Assembly (NCBI RefSeq): GCF_014779665.1
Contig: NZ_JACXYY010000007.1
Location: 124,001 to 188,000 of the forward strand
Length of the DNA stretch: 64,000 nucleotides
Source of the DNA: Nocardioides hwasunensis
Lineage (GTDB): Bacteria; Actinomycetota; Actinomycetes; Propionibacteriales; Nocardioidaceae
Direction of reading: 5' to 3'
The notes under the pieces were generated by a model. It did not search any database and was not told where the DNA came from. It was given only the letters and a program-made list of their open reading frames with translations. The position numbers and the translations under genes were made by a program. Below are positions 43,384 through 52,301 of this stretch, in pieces; the first letter of the stretch is position 1, and each line of letters starts with the position of its first letter.

Positions 43384-45471
43384 TCAGGCCCGGTGCTCCG
43401 GGGTCGCCCGCACCTTCCGCGGCCACCAGAACGTCTCGCCGAGGGTGAGCGCGAGCGCCGGGACCAGCACGGTGCGTACGACGAGGGTGTCGAGCAGCAC
43501 GCCGACGAAGATGATCGCGCCGAGCTGCGCCAGCACCACCAGGGGCAGCACGCCGAGCACCGCGAAGACCGCGGCGAGCAGCACGCCCGCGCTGGTGATC
43601 ACGCCGCCGGTGGCGGTCAGCGCGCGCAGCATGCCGGCGCGGGTGCCGTGCTCGGCAGCCTCCTCGCGGGCTCTGGTGCAGAGGAAGATGTTGTAGTCGA
43701 CGCCGAGCGCGACGAGGAACAAGAACGCCAGGAGCGGCACGCCGGAGTCCATCGCCTCGAAGCCGAAGACCGACTGGAAGAGCCACCACGACGCGCCCAT
43801 CGCGGCGGCGTACGTCGCCACGACCGTGGCCACGAGCAGCAGCGGCGCGACGATCGAGCGCAGCAGCAGGAGCAGCGCGCCGAGCACCAGCAGCAGGATG
43901 AGCGGCAGGATCATCAGCCGGTCGCTGGCGGCGTAGTCCCCCTCGTCGATCGCCTCGGCGTCACCGCCCCCGACGTGGGTGTCGTCGAAGTCGGTCACCG
44001 CGGAGCGGACGTCGGTGACGACCGCGGCCGCCGCGTCGCTGCCGGGAGCGGCGTCGGGCACGACGTCGATGCGCGCCACGCCGTCGCCGCTCGCGGTGAT
44101 CCGGGCAGACGTGGTGTCGTCGACCTTCTCGACGGCGGCGAGCACCTTCTCGGGGTCGGCGCGGGTGATGACCTGGACCGGGTCGGTGGTGCCCGCCGGG
44201 AACGACTCGGCGAGCCGCTGGGCCGCGGTGATCGCCTCCGGCTCCTGGAGGAACTGGTCGGCCGGGTCGAGGCCGGTGCTGATCGAGAAGGTGCCGCTCG
44301 CCAGCACCGCGAGGCCCGCGATCGTGGCGACGACGAAGGTGCGCGGGCGACGCGCGACGGCGTTGCCGACGCGGTGCCAGATCGAGTTCGAGTCGACGAG
44401 CACGGTGTCGCCGACGCGGGGCACGCGCGGCCAGAAGACCCAGCGGCCGAAGAGCACCAGCGCGGCGGGCAGCACGACGAGCGCGAAGGTCGCCGCGATC
44501 AGCACGCCGACCGCGCACGCGACGCCGAGGCCGCGGGTGGTCGGGATGGCGGACAGCAGGAGGGTGAGCAGGCCGAGCACGACGGTGGTCGAGCTGGCGA
44601 GCACCGCCTCGAAGGTGCGCGACAGCGCGTGGGCCATCGCGACGTGGCGCGACTCGGTGGTGCGCAGCTCGTCGCGGTAGCGCGAGATCAGCAGCAGGGC
44701 GTAGTCGGTGCCGGCACCGAAGACGAGCACGCTGAGGATCCCCACCGTGGACTCGTCCCACGCGAGGCCGGTGAGCTCGAGGACGTTGGTGGCGATGATC
44801 GCGGCGAACCGGTCGGCGATGCCCACCACGGTCAGCGGCACGAGCCACAGCACCGGGCTGCGGTAGGTGATGATCAGCAGGATCGCCACGATCGCGGCCG
44901 TCGACAGCAGCAACCGGAGGTCGGCGCCGTCGAAGACCTGGCCGATGTCGGCCTGGATCGCCGCCGGGCCGGTGACCTGCACCTCGACCCCGTCGGGTGC
45001 GTCCGCGCGCAGCTGGTCGCGCAGGTCCTCGATCTTGTCGATGTTGTCGGTGTTGGACGACGCGACGACCGGTACGACGGCGAGCGCCGCGGTCCCGTCG
45101 TCGGAGACCATCAGCGGCGGCCCACCCTGCTGGTCGCCCCCCTGCGTCCCGGACTGCTCGCCGGCCTGCTCGAGGAGCGCGGTCGTCTGCTTGGTCACCG
45201 CCTCGACGTCGGACTGCGACAGCTTGCCGTCGGCGGTCCACAGCACCAGCGCGACCTGGGCGTCGTCGTCGGGCAGCTGCTCGGCGAGCTGGACGGCCAG
45301 CGTGCTGTCCGCGCCCTTCGGCAGCGTGTCGGTCGCCTTCGCGTCGTGCTCGCCCTCGGGCAGGAAGCCGATCGCCAGCACGGCCAGCAGCAGGGGGACG
45401 ATCGCCACCAACCACGCCGTGCGACGTCCGGTGACGAAGCGCGCGGGAGCGGGGGACTGGTGACCGGGCAC
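43384..45471 (-). CDS. MMPL/RND family transporter
   Basis: A 695-aa membrane exporter with the duplicated MMPL layout: helix, large extracytoplasmic loop and five helices, twice. Marks are the first-half GTDYALLLISRYRDEL and the second-half ALGVDYNIFLCTRAREE proton-relay segments. Such proteins export lipids, antibiotics or siderophores. The GTG at 45471 diverges from a MarR gene with the palindrome GCTAA-N5-TTAGC between them, so it is probably MarR-repressed. Confidence 0.9.
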   Translation of the reverse strand: MPGHQSPAPARFVTGRRTAWLVAIVPLLLAVLAIGFLPEGEHDAKATDTLPKGADSTLAVQLAEQLPDDDAQVALVLWTADGKLSQSDVEAVTKQTTALLEQAGEQSGTQGGDQQGGPPLMVSDDGTAALAVVPVVASSNTDNIDKIEDLRDQLRADAPDGVEVQVTGPAAIQADIGQVFDGADLRLLLSTAAIVAILLIITYRSPVLWLVPLTVVGIADRFAAIIATNVLELTGLAWDESTVGILSVLVFGAGTDYALLLISRYRDELRTTESRHVAMAHALSRTFEAVLASSTTVVLGLLTLLLSAIPTTRGLGVACAVGVLIAATFALVVLPAALVLFGRWVFWPRVPRVGDTVLVDSNSIWHRVGNAVARRPRTFVVATIAGLAVLASGTFSISTGLDPADQFLQEPEAITAAQRLAESFPAGTTDPVQVITRADPEKVLAAVEKVDDTTSARITASGDGVARIDVVPDAAPGSDAAAAVVTDVRSAVTDFDDTHVGGGDAEAIDEGDYAASDRLMILPLILLLVLGALLLLLRSIVAPLLLVATVVATYAAAMGASWWLFQSVFGFEAMDSGVPLLAFLFLVALGVDYNIFLCTRAREEAAEHGTRAGMLRALTATGGVITSAGVLLAAVFAVLGVLPLVVLAQLGAIIFVGVLLDTLVVRTVLVPALALTLGETFWWPRKVRATPEHRA

Positions 45472-45508
45472 GGGAGTTCCTTAGGATCAGTCGTTCAGCA
45501 GGTAGATT

Positions 45509-45523
45509 GCTAATTAAGTTAGC
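45509..45523. promoter_or_regulatory. Predicted MarR operator
   Basis: GCTAATTAAGTTAGC is a 15-bp palindrome (5-bp arms, 5-bp spacer) in an AT-rich patch between the divergent MMPL and marR genes, the usual place and form of a MarR site. Confidence 0.6.
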
Positions 45524-45606
45524 GACTCCGCCGGGCGACCGCAAGCCGGCGGACAACCCGAGGATTCCCCCGACACGTGGCCGACCGACAGAGCGAGGAG
45601 GAGACG

Positions 45607-46071
45607 ATGACCGACCAGCAGCCGGCGCAGGGCTGGGACGAGTCCGCGACCCTGACCGCCCTGCGCGAGCTGGTCACGACGGGCGCGCGCGTCAACCACG
45701 TCGTCGCCCGGCGCGCAGGCCTCAGCGACACCGAGCTGGTCACCCTCGAGCACCTCAGCCGCGAGCAGATCGGCCCGGCCGAGGTCGCCCGTCGGCTCGA
45801 GGTCTCGACGGCCGCCGCGACCGGCATCGTCGACCGGCTCGTCTCGCGCGGCCACGTCGAGCGGCAGCCGCACGCGGCCGACCGACGGCGTACGCAGCTG
45901 GTGCTGACCGACTCCGGCCGGCGCGAGGTCGTCTCGCACCTGATGCCGATGTTCATCGGCCTCGACCGGCTCGACCGCGGGTTCACCGACGAGGAGCGCG
46001 CGGTCGTCGAGCGCTACCTCCGCGGCGCCGCCGAGGCCTTCGAGCAGGTGCTGGAGACCGACGGCGACTGA
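45607..46071 (+). CDS. MarR family transcriptional regulator
   Basis: A 154-aa winged-helix repressor. The recognition helix region reads IGPAEVARRLEVSTAAATGIVDRLVSRGHVERQPHAADRRRTQLVLT, the MarR signature with the beta-wing DRRR. It diverges from the MMPL exporter and likely controls it and itself through the palindrome at 45509. GAGGAGGAGAC precedes the ATG at 45607, which is preferred over an in-frame ATG at 45577. Confidence 0.9.
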   Translation: MTDQQPAQGWDESATLTALRELVTTGARVNHVVARRAGLSDTELVTLEHLSREQIGPAEVARRLEVSTAAATGIVDRLVSRGHVERQPHAADRRRTQLVLTDSGRREVVSHLMPMFIGLDRLDRGFTDEERAVVERYLRGAAEAFEQVLETDGD

Positions 46072-46091
46072 CGCGGGTGCAGCCCGGGCAG

Positions 46092-46156
46092 CCACACGTG
46101 TCCGAGGAATCGCCCTTGCGGGCACGTTTCGAGGGCGACATCGCGGACACGTGTGG
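46092..46156. repeat. CCACACGTGTCCG palindrome, family 4, copy 1
   Basis: Outer arms CCACACGTGTCCG and CGGACACGTGTGG are a perfect 13 bp. Inner arms TCGCCCT and AGGGCGA are perfect as well. The right half (46131-46156) recurs with a single difference at 62030-62055. Confidence 0.75.
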
Positions 46157-46185
46157 GTAGGGGGACCCGGCTGCACCCCTGACGC

Positions 46186-46227
46186 GGATCGGGCGACCCC
46201 GGGCCGGAGCCCGGGGCCGCCCGATCC
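46186..46227. terminator. Terminator of the LamG/phosphoesterase gene
   Basis: GGATCGGGCGACCCCGGGC and its near-complement fold into a stem of about 19 bp around a GGA loop, placed just after the stop of the minus-strand gene at 46240. Confidence 0.7.
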
Positions 46228-46239
46228 CTCAGGTCCAGG

Positions 46240-49200
46240 TCAGCGACGCACGCGGATCGTGCGGGTGACCTTCGTGCGAGCGAAGCCGTCGCTGGCGAGC
46301 AGCACGGCCTTGACGCGGTGCTTGCCGACGCGGAGCTTCGGCAGCCTCACCTTCACGGTGCCGTCGGCGCGGAGCTGGACCGCGTCGATCGCGCGGCGCC
46401 CGACCTTGACGACCACCGTGCCGGTCGGCACCGCGCCGGGCGCGGCGAAGGAGAGGGTCGCGGTGGCGCGCCTCGACGCCTTGACCTTCTTCTTCAGCTT
46501 CATGCGAGCCGAGGGCTTGACCTTGCCCACGACGGCCTCGGCGGAGGTGACGGCCACCGGCTCGCGATCCTCGGTGCGGGCCGCGACCCGGACCGAGATC
46601 CGGGCTCCGGCGTCCGCCGCGGTGACGACGTACTCACCCGACGTCGCGCCCTGGATCGGCGCGCCGTTGCGGAGCCACTGGAGCTCGAACGTCGCCCGGT
46701 CGGCGTTGTTCCACCGACCCTGGTCGGCGGTGACGAGCTGGCCGACGGCGAGGGTGCCGTTGACGGCCGGCCGTGCGGTGTTCACCGGCGCGGGCGCCCG
46801 CTCCACCGTCACCGTGCGGGTCGCGGCCGACTGGTTGCCGGCCTCGTCGGTCACCAGGTAGACGAGCTGGTAGCGCCCGGCGGTGGTGGTGTCGACCTGG
46901 CCCAGGACCGAGAGGCCCGCGGTGAGGTCGCCGTCGCGAATGTCGGTCGCCGTGACGCCGGCGAGCGGGTCGAACGCGGCACCGTGGGCGACGGTGTCCG
47001 CACCACTCAGCGTGATCACCGGCGCCTCGCGGTCGGCCACGCCGTCCGCGGTCGCGGTGAACACCGCCAGCTGGGACACCTGGCCCGGCAGCTCCTCGCC
47101 GCTCGTCGCGTCGCGGCTGACGGCCTGCCAGGCGTAGGTCTCACCGATCGTCAGACCGTCCCAGGTCACCGTCGCGGGCCAGCCGGAGCGCGCGGTGTCG
47201 GTGCCGATGACCTCGTCGGTCGGGTCGAGCACCACGAGCGCGTCGGTGGCGAAGCTGGTCGCGCGGTGCTGGAGCTGGATCGGCATCTTGAAGTCGTCCT
47301 CGGTGCCGTTGTAGCGGTTGCGGTCGTCGTACTCCGTCGCCCCGAAGTCGTCGAGGAACGGCGAGTAGGTGTCGACGCTCATCTCCGCGCGGTCCACGTC
47401 GAACTGCAGCAGCCGGAAGAACGCCGAGCCCATCTGCAGCAGGGTGTCCGGCTGGTTGGCTCCGACGCCGCCGAGGCCGACCTCGCCGGCGCGGACCTTG
47501 TAGAACTGGTAGTCGGCGAGCAGCTCGACGACGTGGTTGCCCGGGCGGCCGAGGTTCTTACGGACCTCGATGTTGACGCCGTGCTCGTGCCCGGAGAGCA
47601 CCAGGAACACGTTGGGGTTCTCCTTGACGACCGCGTTGCGCACGCTCATGCCGTCGTACGACATCCCGCCGCCGCGCCCGTCCGGGTTGGTGCTCGGCGC
47701 GATGTAGGCGTGGGTGAGCACGATCGCGTTGCGGTCGGCGTACTGCTTGAGGACCTGGTCGGCCCACGCGGCCTCCTCCGGCGTCACTCCGAAGCCGAGG
47801 CTGACGACGACGAAGTCGAGGCCGCCCGCGCTGAAGAGCACGTAGTTGTTGGCGTTGTCGCCCGGCTTCCAGGGCTGGTACGACGCCTGCGAGGCGGCCC
47901 ACCGCGGGTGCTGGGAGAGCGCGGCGTAGCGCTCGGGACCGAAGTAGTCGTTGTAGAGCGCGTCCGGGCCGTTGTCCTGGCCGTACTGGTTGTCGTGGTT
48001 GCCCGGGAGCACCGTGTTGACCAGCCCGGCGTCGTCGATGATCTTCTGCGCGGCCGAGGCCACCTCGTACTCCCGCATCGCCTTCGCGCGGTCGTCACCG
48101 ATGTTGTGCCAGTTCTCCATGATGTCGCCGGTGTGGGCGGTGAAGGCGATCTTGCGCCGGTCGGTGTTGGCGACGATCCACTCGGTGATGTCGGTGTAGG
48201 TCTTGCGCCACACGTCGCGCTCCGCCTGGGTCGGCGGCTCGTCGGCGCCCTCGGAGAGGTACTGCGTGTCGGTGAGGTGGGCGAGGGAGAAGTCGTAGTC
48301 GTCGGGGTTCTCGAAGGACGGCTTCACCTGGTTCGGGATGTCGTCGGCGAACGGGTCCTCGCCGGTCACCATGATCGGTACGACGCCGTCGTGGCGGTGG
48401 CGCGGGCGCACGTCGGCGGTGAGGGTGACCGAGCCCTCGACCAGGCCGCGGGCGGTGGCGAGCGCCTCCCACGCCTGGCCGTTCCAGGCGCGCAGGGTGA
48501 CGCTGCGGGTCGGGTCGACCGTGCCGGTCCAGCTGATCCGCTGGGCCTCGGCCGCGCTCACCGCCACGTCGTGGCGCTGGAAGGAGAGGCCGGTGGCCGA
48601 CGGGCTGGTGACCAGCACGCCGTCGCCGGGCCGCATCGGGTCGGCGAGCGGCTCGGCGTCGGCGTGGTCGAACTCGCGCGTCGTCGGCAGCTGGTCGACC
48701 GTGCCCTGGAAGCCGCTGTCGGCGACCTTGGCCTCGGCGCGGACGAAGGTCGTCTCGACGTCGCCGCCGCTGGGGTGGGTGGCCACCGACGAGAGGGTGA
48801 CCGACCCGGCCGACTGGCCGGTCTCGATGCCCCCGCCGACGGGGATGTTGCCCGAGGTGAAGCTCACCGACTCCTCGATCGGGCGCCCGAACACGTCGTT
48901 GCCGCGGAGGGTGAGCGTGTGCTCGCCGGCCCGCATGCCGGCCCCGACCTGGTCGCCGGGCCGGACGGTCGCGCCGTCGATCCGGTGCTCGGCCGTGCGG
49001 CCGACGGCCTCGGGCATGGAGGTCGCGACGGCCAGGGTCGTCGGGGTGGTGATCCGGCTGCCGGCGGCCGGGGTCGACGAGGTGATGGTCACCGGGGCGG
49101 TCGCGAGGCCGTCGGCGAGGACGTCGCGGCGCAGCGCGAGCACGTCGGTGCGGCTCACCGGCTCGGAGAAGACCCGGGCGCTCGCGACGGTGGCGGGCGC

Positions 49201-50532
49201 GAGGAGGTTCGCGCGGTTGTTGGTCGTCGCGTCGCCGCCGATGACCAGGTTGCGGGCGGTGACGTTGGGCGGCGGGGTCAGCGCGCCGGTCGTCGGCGCC
49301 TGCTTGGCCAGCACCCCGTCGACGTACAGGCTCGCCACCTGGCCGTCCCAGGTGCCGACCACGTGGTACCACCGGTCGGCCACGACCGGGACGTTGAGGT
49401 TGCGGTAGCTGCCGCCGATGTAGGGGTTGAACGACAGGTTGCTGCCGTAGAGCGTGATCGAGAAGCCACCGGCCTCCTTGGCGCCGCAGATGTTGCCGCG
49501 CTCCTCCCCGCTCGCGGGTAGGTCGGCGTCGTACGTGAAGGTGCACTCGACCGCGAAGCCGTCGACGAGTGCGTCGTACTGGTCGACGAGCGGGTAGATC
49601 AGGGCGGAGGTGCCGTCGAAGGCGGCGACGTCGCGGCCGAGCGGCGCGTCCGCGCGCACGACGGGCTCGTTCCACTCGGTGACCGGAAGGCCCTGCGCGC
49701 GGTCGGTCGCGGTGCCGTCGGCGAAGTCGACGTCCAGCACGTCGGCGTCGGGCGCCACCGGCTCGGCGACGGCGGCCGCGGCGAGGGCGGCGGCGTCGTC
49801 GGCGGTCAGCGCCGAGGAGAACACCCGCGCGGTGTCGATGGTGGAGGCGGCGAAGAAGCCGACGCCGTTGCTCGGCTGCGCGTCGGCGCCGAGCACGAAG
49901 CTCTGCGCGCCCGCCGACGGCGCCTTGAAGGCGCCGGTCGCTGCGGTCCGGGTGACCTCCCGGCCGTCGACGTAGAGCACCAGCGCGGAGCCGTCCCAGA
50001 CGACCAGCGTGTGGTACCAGGTGCCGGCCTCCATCGGGAAGCGCACGTTCTTGTAGCCGCCGCCGATGTGGGCCATGAACCCGCCGCGGCCGCCGTTGAC
50101 GTAGGTCGCGAAGCCGCCGGCCTCCTTGGCGCCGCAGAAGTCCTGCTCGCCACCACCGAGGTTGGTGCCGTCGTAGCGGAAGCTGCACTCGACGGAGAAG
50201 CCCGACGCCAGGGCGGCGTACTGCCCCTGCATCGGGTAGAGCGCGGCGTCGTCGCCGTCGAAGGCGTACGCCGTCCGGGCGCGGGCCGCGTCGGCCACGA
50301 GCTCCGGGTCGCCGAACAGGGTCGGCGCGAGGCCGCGGGCGCGGTCGGTCGCGGTGCCGTCGGCGAAGTCGATGTCGAGGACGTCGGCGACCGGCAGGGG
50401 CGCGGCCGCGGTGGCCGGAGCGAGAGTGGCCGGAGCGAGAGCGGCCGGCACGATGGCGAGGAGCGAGCCAGCGACGGCGACGGCGCTGGTGGCTGCCAGC
50501 ATCCGGCGCGCGAGGGAGCGGTGGCGTGTCAC
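46240..50532 (-). CDS. Giant secreted LamG-LamG-metallophosphoesterase-Ig protein
   Basis: A 1430-aa exported protein. After a signal peptide (about residues 1-42) come two LamG/concanavalin-like domains (about 47-240 and 255-470, each ADVLDIDFADGTATDRA to VLADG/AAAL), a linker, a calcineurin-like phosphoesterase (HLTDTQY, TGDIMENW, GNHDNQYG, LTHAYIAP, GHEHG), a DUF5011-like Ig domain (VITLSGADTVAHG to VDTTTAGRYQLVYLVTD) and two further Ig-like domains with a basic end. It probably hydrolyses phosphoesters outside the cell while bound to glycan. Upstream GTG start at 50532. Confidence 0.87.
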   Translation of the reverse strand: MTRHRSLARRMLAATSAVAVAGSLLAIVPAALAPATLAPATAAAPLPVADVLDIDFADGTATDRARGLAPTLFGDPELVADAARARTAYAFDGDDAALYPMQGQYAALASGFSVECSFRYDGTNLGGGEQDFCGAKEAGGFATYVNGGRGGFMAHIGGGYKNVRFPMEAGTWYHTLVVWDGSALVLYVDGREVTRTAATGAFKAPSAGAQSFVLGADAQPSNGVGFFAASTIDTARVFSSALTADDAAALAAAAVAEPVAPDADVLDVDFADGTATDRAQGLPVTEWNEPVVRADAPLGRDVAAFDGTSALIYPLVDQYDALVDGFAVECTFTYDADLPASGEERGNICGAKEAGGFSITLYGSNLSFNPYIGGSYRNLNVPVVADRWYHVVGTWDGQVASLYVDGVLAKQAPTTGALTPPPNVTARNLVIGGDATTNNRANLLAPATVASARVFSEPVSRTDVLALRRDVLADGLATAPVTITSSTPAAGSRITTPTTLAVATSMPEAVGRTAEHRIDGATVRPGDQVGAGMRAGEHTLTLRGNDVFGRPIEESVSFTSGNIPVGGGIETGQSAGSVTLSSVATHPSGGDVETTFVRAEAKVADSGFQGTVDQLPTTREFDHADAEPLADPMRPGDGVLVTSPSATGLSFQRHDVAVSAAEAQRISWTGTVDPTRSVTLRAWNGQAWEALATARGLVEGSVTLTADVRPRHRHDGVVPIMVTGEDPFADDIPNQVKPSFENPDDYDFSLAHLTDTQYLSEGADEPPTQAERDVWRKTYTDITEWIVANTDRRKIAFTAHTGDIMENWHNIGDDRAKAMREYEVASAAQKIIDDAGLVNTVLPGNHDNQYGQDNGPDALYNDYFGPERYAALSQHPRWAASQASYQPWKPGDNANNYVLFSAGGLDFVVVSLGFGVTPEEAAWADQVLKQYADRNAIVLTHAYIAPSTNPDGRGGGMSYDGMSVRNAVVKENPNVFLVLSGHEHGVNIEVRKNLGRPGNHVVELLADYQFYKVRAGEVGLGGVGANQPDTLLQMGSAFFRLLQFDVDRAEMSVDTYSPFLDDFGATEYDDRNRYNGTEDDFKMPIQLQHRATSFATDALVVLDPTDEVIGTDTARSGWPATVTWDGLTIGETYAWQAVSRDATSGEELPGQVSQLAVFTATADGVADREAPVITLSGADTVAHGAAFDPLAGVTATDIRDGDLTAGLSVLGQVDTTTAGRYQLVYLVTDEAGNQSAATRTVTVERAPAPVNTARPAVNGTLAVGQLVTADQGRWNNADRATFELQWLRNGAPIQGATSGEYVVTAADAGARISVRVAARTEDREPVAVTSAEAVVGKVKPSARMKLKKKVKASRRATATLSFAAPGAVPTGTVVVKVGRRAIDAVQLRADGTVKVRLPKLRVGKHRVKAVLLASDGFARTKVTRTIRVRR

Positions 50533-50681
50533 GAGAGGGTTCCTGTTCGGGTCGATCCAGTAGGACCCGAACAGGCAATCGACGCAGGGTGACCGCGGGG
50601 TGGCTCAGTGGCGGACGGCCGGTGGACCGGCGCTGGCCACTGGCGGGCCAACCCCGGGGATCGTCGTCCTAAAGTCGCAGG

Positions 50682-51437
50682 TCAGTCGTCCTGGCCGGCC
50701 TTGCGGTGCGCGACGAGGGCTGCGCCGACGATGCCGGCGCGGTTCTGGAGCTTGGCCGGGATGATCTCGGTCTCGACCTCGATGAGGTGGCCGAACTTCT
50801 CCCACGACTTGCTCACGCCGCCGCCGATCACGAAGAGGTCGGGCGTGAAGAGCCGCTCGACGTGGCGGAAGTACGTCGTCAGCCGCTCGCCCCAGGCCTC
50901 CCAGGTCAGGCCCTCGCGCTCGCGCGCGCTGGTGGCCGCCCGCGACTCGGCGTTGACGCCGTCGATCTCGAGGTGGCCGAGCTCGGAGTTGGGCACGAGC
51001 TGGCCGTCGTAGATCATCGCCGAGCCGATCCCGGTGCCGAGGGTGATCACCAGCACCAGTCCCTGGTGGCCCTTCGCGGCGCCGTACTCCGCCTCGGCCA
51101 GCCCGGCGGCGTCGGCGTCGTTGACGACGTGGACCTCGCGGCCGAGCGCCTCGGTGAAGATCGCGTCGGCGTCCCCGCCGATCCACGACTTGTCGATGTT
51201 GGCCGCCGACAGCACCACGCCGTGCCGGACGATGCCCGGGACGGTGACGCCGACCGGGCTCTTGGAGGAGGGGAAGCTGTCGACGATCTGGCCGAACACC
51301 TCGGCGACCGCCTGTGGGTTGGCCGGCCTGGGGGTGTCGATGCGGACCCGGTCGTGGGCGAAGTCGCCGTGCTTGAGGTCGACCGGCGCGCCCTTGATGC
51401 CGGTGCCGCCGAAGTCGATGCCGAAGGGGTGCTCCAT
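50682..51437 (-). CDS. ppgK: Polyphosphate glucokinase
   Basis: A 251-aa ROK-fold kinase that phosphorylates glucose using polyphosphate or ATP. GIDFGGTGIKG at the N-terminus is the phosphate-binding loop; the catalytic region VNDADAAGLAE (Asp) and GTGIGSAMI follow, with the family-typical ELGHLEIDGVNAESRAA. The length matches actinobacterial PPGK. Divergent from padR. Confidence 0.92.
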   Translation of the reverse strand: MEHPFGIDFGGTGIKGAPVDLKHGDFAHDRVRIDTPRPANPQAVAEVFGQIVDSFPSSKSPVGVTVPGIVRHGVVLSAANIDKSWIGGDADAIFTEALGREVHVVNDADAAGLAEAEYGAAKGHQGLVLVITLGTGIGSAMIYDGQLVPNSELGHLEIDGVNAESRAATSAREREGLTWEAWGERLTTYFRHVERLFTPDLFVIGGGVSKSWEKFGHLIEVETEIIPAKLQNRAGIVGAALVAHRKAGQDD

Positions 51438-51530
51438 GCGGGAAAACATAGCGTCCGCGCGCCGAGGGTGTGACGGGGGCAACACGAGGGTTGAGACGCC
51501 GACGGCCGGTCGGCGCCCCCGCGAACCGCC

Positions 51531-51536
51531 TACGAT
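51531..51536 (+). promoter_or_regulatory. Putative leaderless -10 (TACGAT) for padR
   Basis: TACGAT ends 7 nt before the ATG at 51544; no ribosome-binding site lies between. Confidence 0.5.
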
Positions 51537-51543
51537 CCGGGTC

Positions 51544-52188
51544 ATGGCCGTCCACACCACCCGCATGCTGCTGCTGGGCGCGGTGTCGATGTTCGAGCCG
51601 GTCAACGGCTACCAGATCCGGCGCGAGCTGGTCTCGTGGCGCGTCGACGAGTGGGCGAACCTGGGCCCCGGCTCGATCTACAGCGGGCTGACGACGCTGG
51701 AGAAGCTGGGCCAGGTGGTGCGCCACGACCTCGACGACGACGGCCGCGTCGTCGCGGTCTACCAGATCACCGACGCCGGTCGCGGCGAGCTCGCCCGACT
51801 CATCGGCGAGGGCCTGGAGACGGTGACGCTCTTCAGCGGGGTGGGCTTCCAGGCCGCCTTCGGCATGCTCCCGCTCCTGCGGCGTGAGGTCGCCCTGCGC
51901 CACCTCGAGGTGCGCCTGCACGAGGTGGACCGGGCGCTCGAGCCGTGGCGCGCCGACGACCACGTCCACGAAGCGCCGCCGCACGCGGTGCACGGCCTCC
52001 GCCTGTGGGTGGTGCAGCTGCGCGAGGAGCGGGCCTGGCTCGCGGACACCGTCGCGCGCCTGCGCGCCGGCGACTTCGAGCTCGACGGCGAGCCGTGGAC
52101 GTGGGTGCCGCTCGCGAGCGACCCGGGACGCGAGATGGCCGCGGACCAGGAGCGCTACCGGGCGCTGCTGGGCCGCGCGACGAGCTGA
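51544..52188 (+). CDS. PadR family transcriptional regulator
   Basis: A 214-aa winged-helix repressor with an N-terminal PadR domain (LLLGAVSMFEPVNGYQIRRELVSW, then GSIYSGLTTLEKLGQV) and a C-terminal helical Vir_act_alpha_C-like domain. It precedes a DrrAB-type exporter in the same direction. The palindrome at 52267-52282 between them is its likely operator. Confidence 0.88.
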   Translation: MAVHTTRMLLLGAVSMFEPVNGYQIRRELVSWRVDEWANLGPGSIYSGLTTLEKLGQVVRHDLDDDGRVVAVYQITDAGRGELARLIGEGLETVTLFSGVGFQAAFGMLPLLRREVALRHLEVRLHEVDRALEPWRADDHVHEAPPHAVHGLRLWVVQLREERAWLADTVARLRAGDFELDGEPWTWVPLASDPGREMAADQERYRALLGRATS

Positions 52189-52266
52189 GTCCTCCGCCGC
52201 GGCGACGATGTCGGTGGGCCGTCGCAGAATGGGGTTGCGGCGTCGCCCGGTGCCGTACGACACTCA

Positions 52267-52282
52267 TGTTCAAGTTTGAACA
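52267..52282. promoter_or_regulatory. Predicted PadR operator
   Basis: TGTTCAAGTTTGAACA has perfect 7-bp arms (TGTTCAA/TTGAACA) around GT and lies 19 bp before the ATG of the exporter ATPase. PadR sites are typically such AT-rich palindromes. Confidence 0.6.
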
Positions 52283-52301
52283 CACGAACGGGTGAGGACA
52301 C

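Noticed and set aside
46318..49521. A 1067-codon plus-strand open frame opposite the LamG/phosphoesterase gene
   Set aside because: Composition is that of an antisense shadow (Arg/Val/Gly/His runs), with no start signal, while the minus-strand gene has clear domains.
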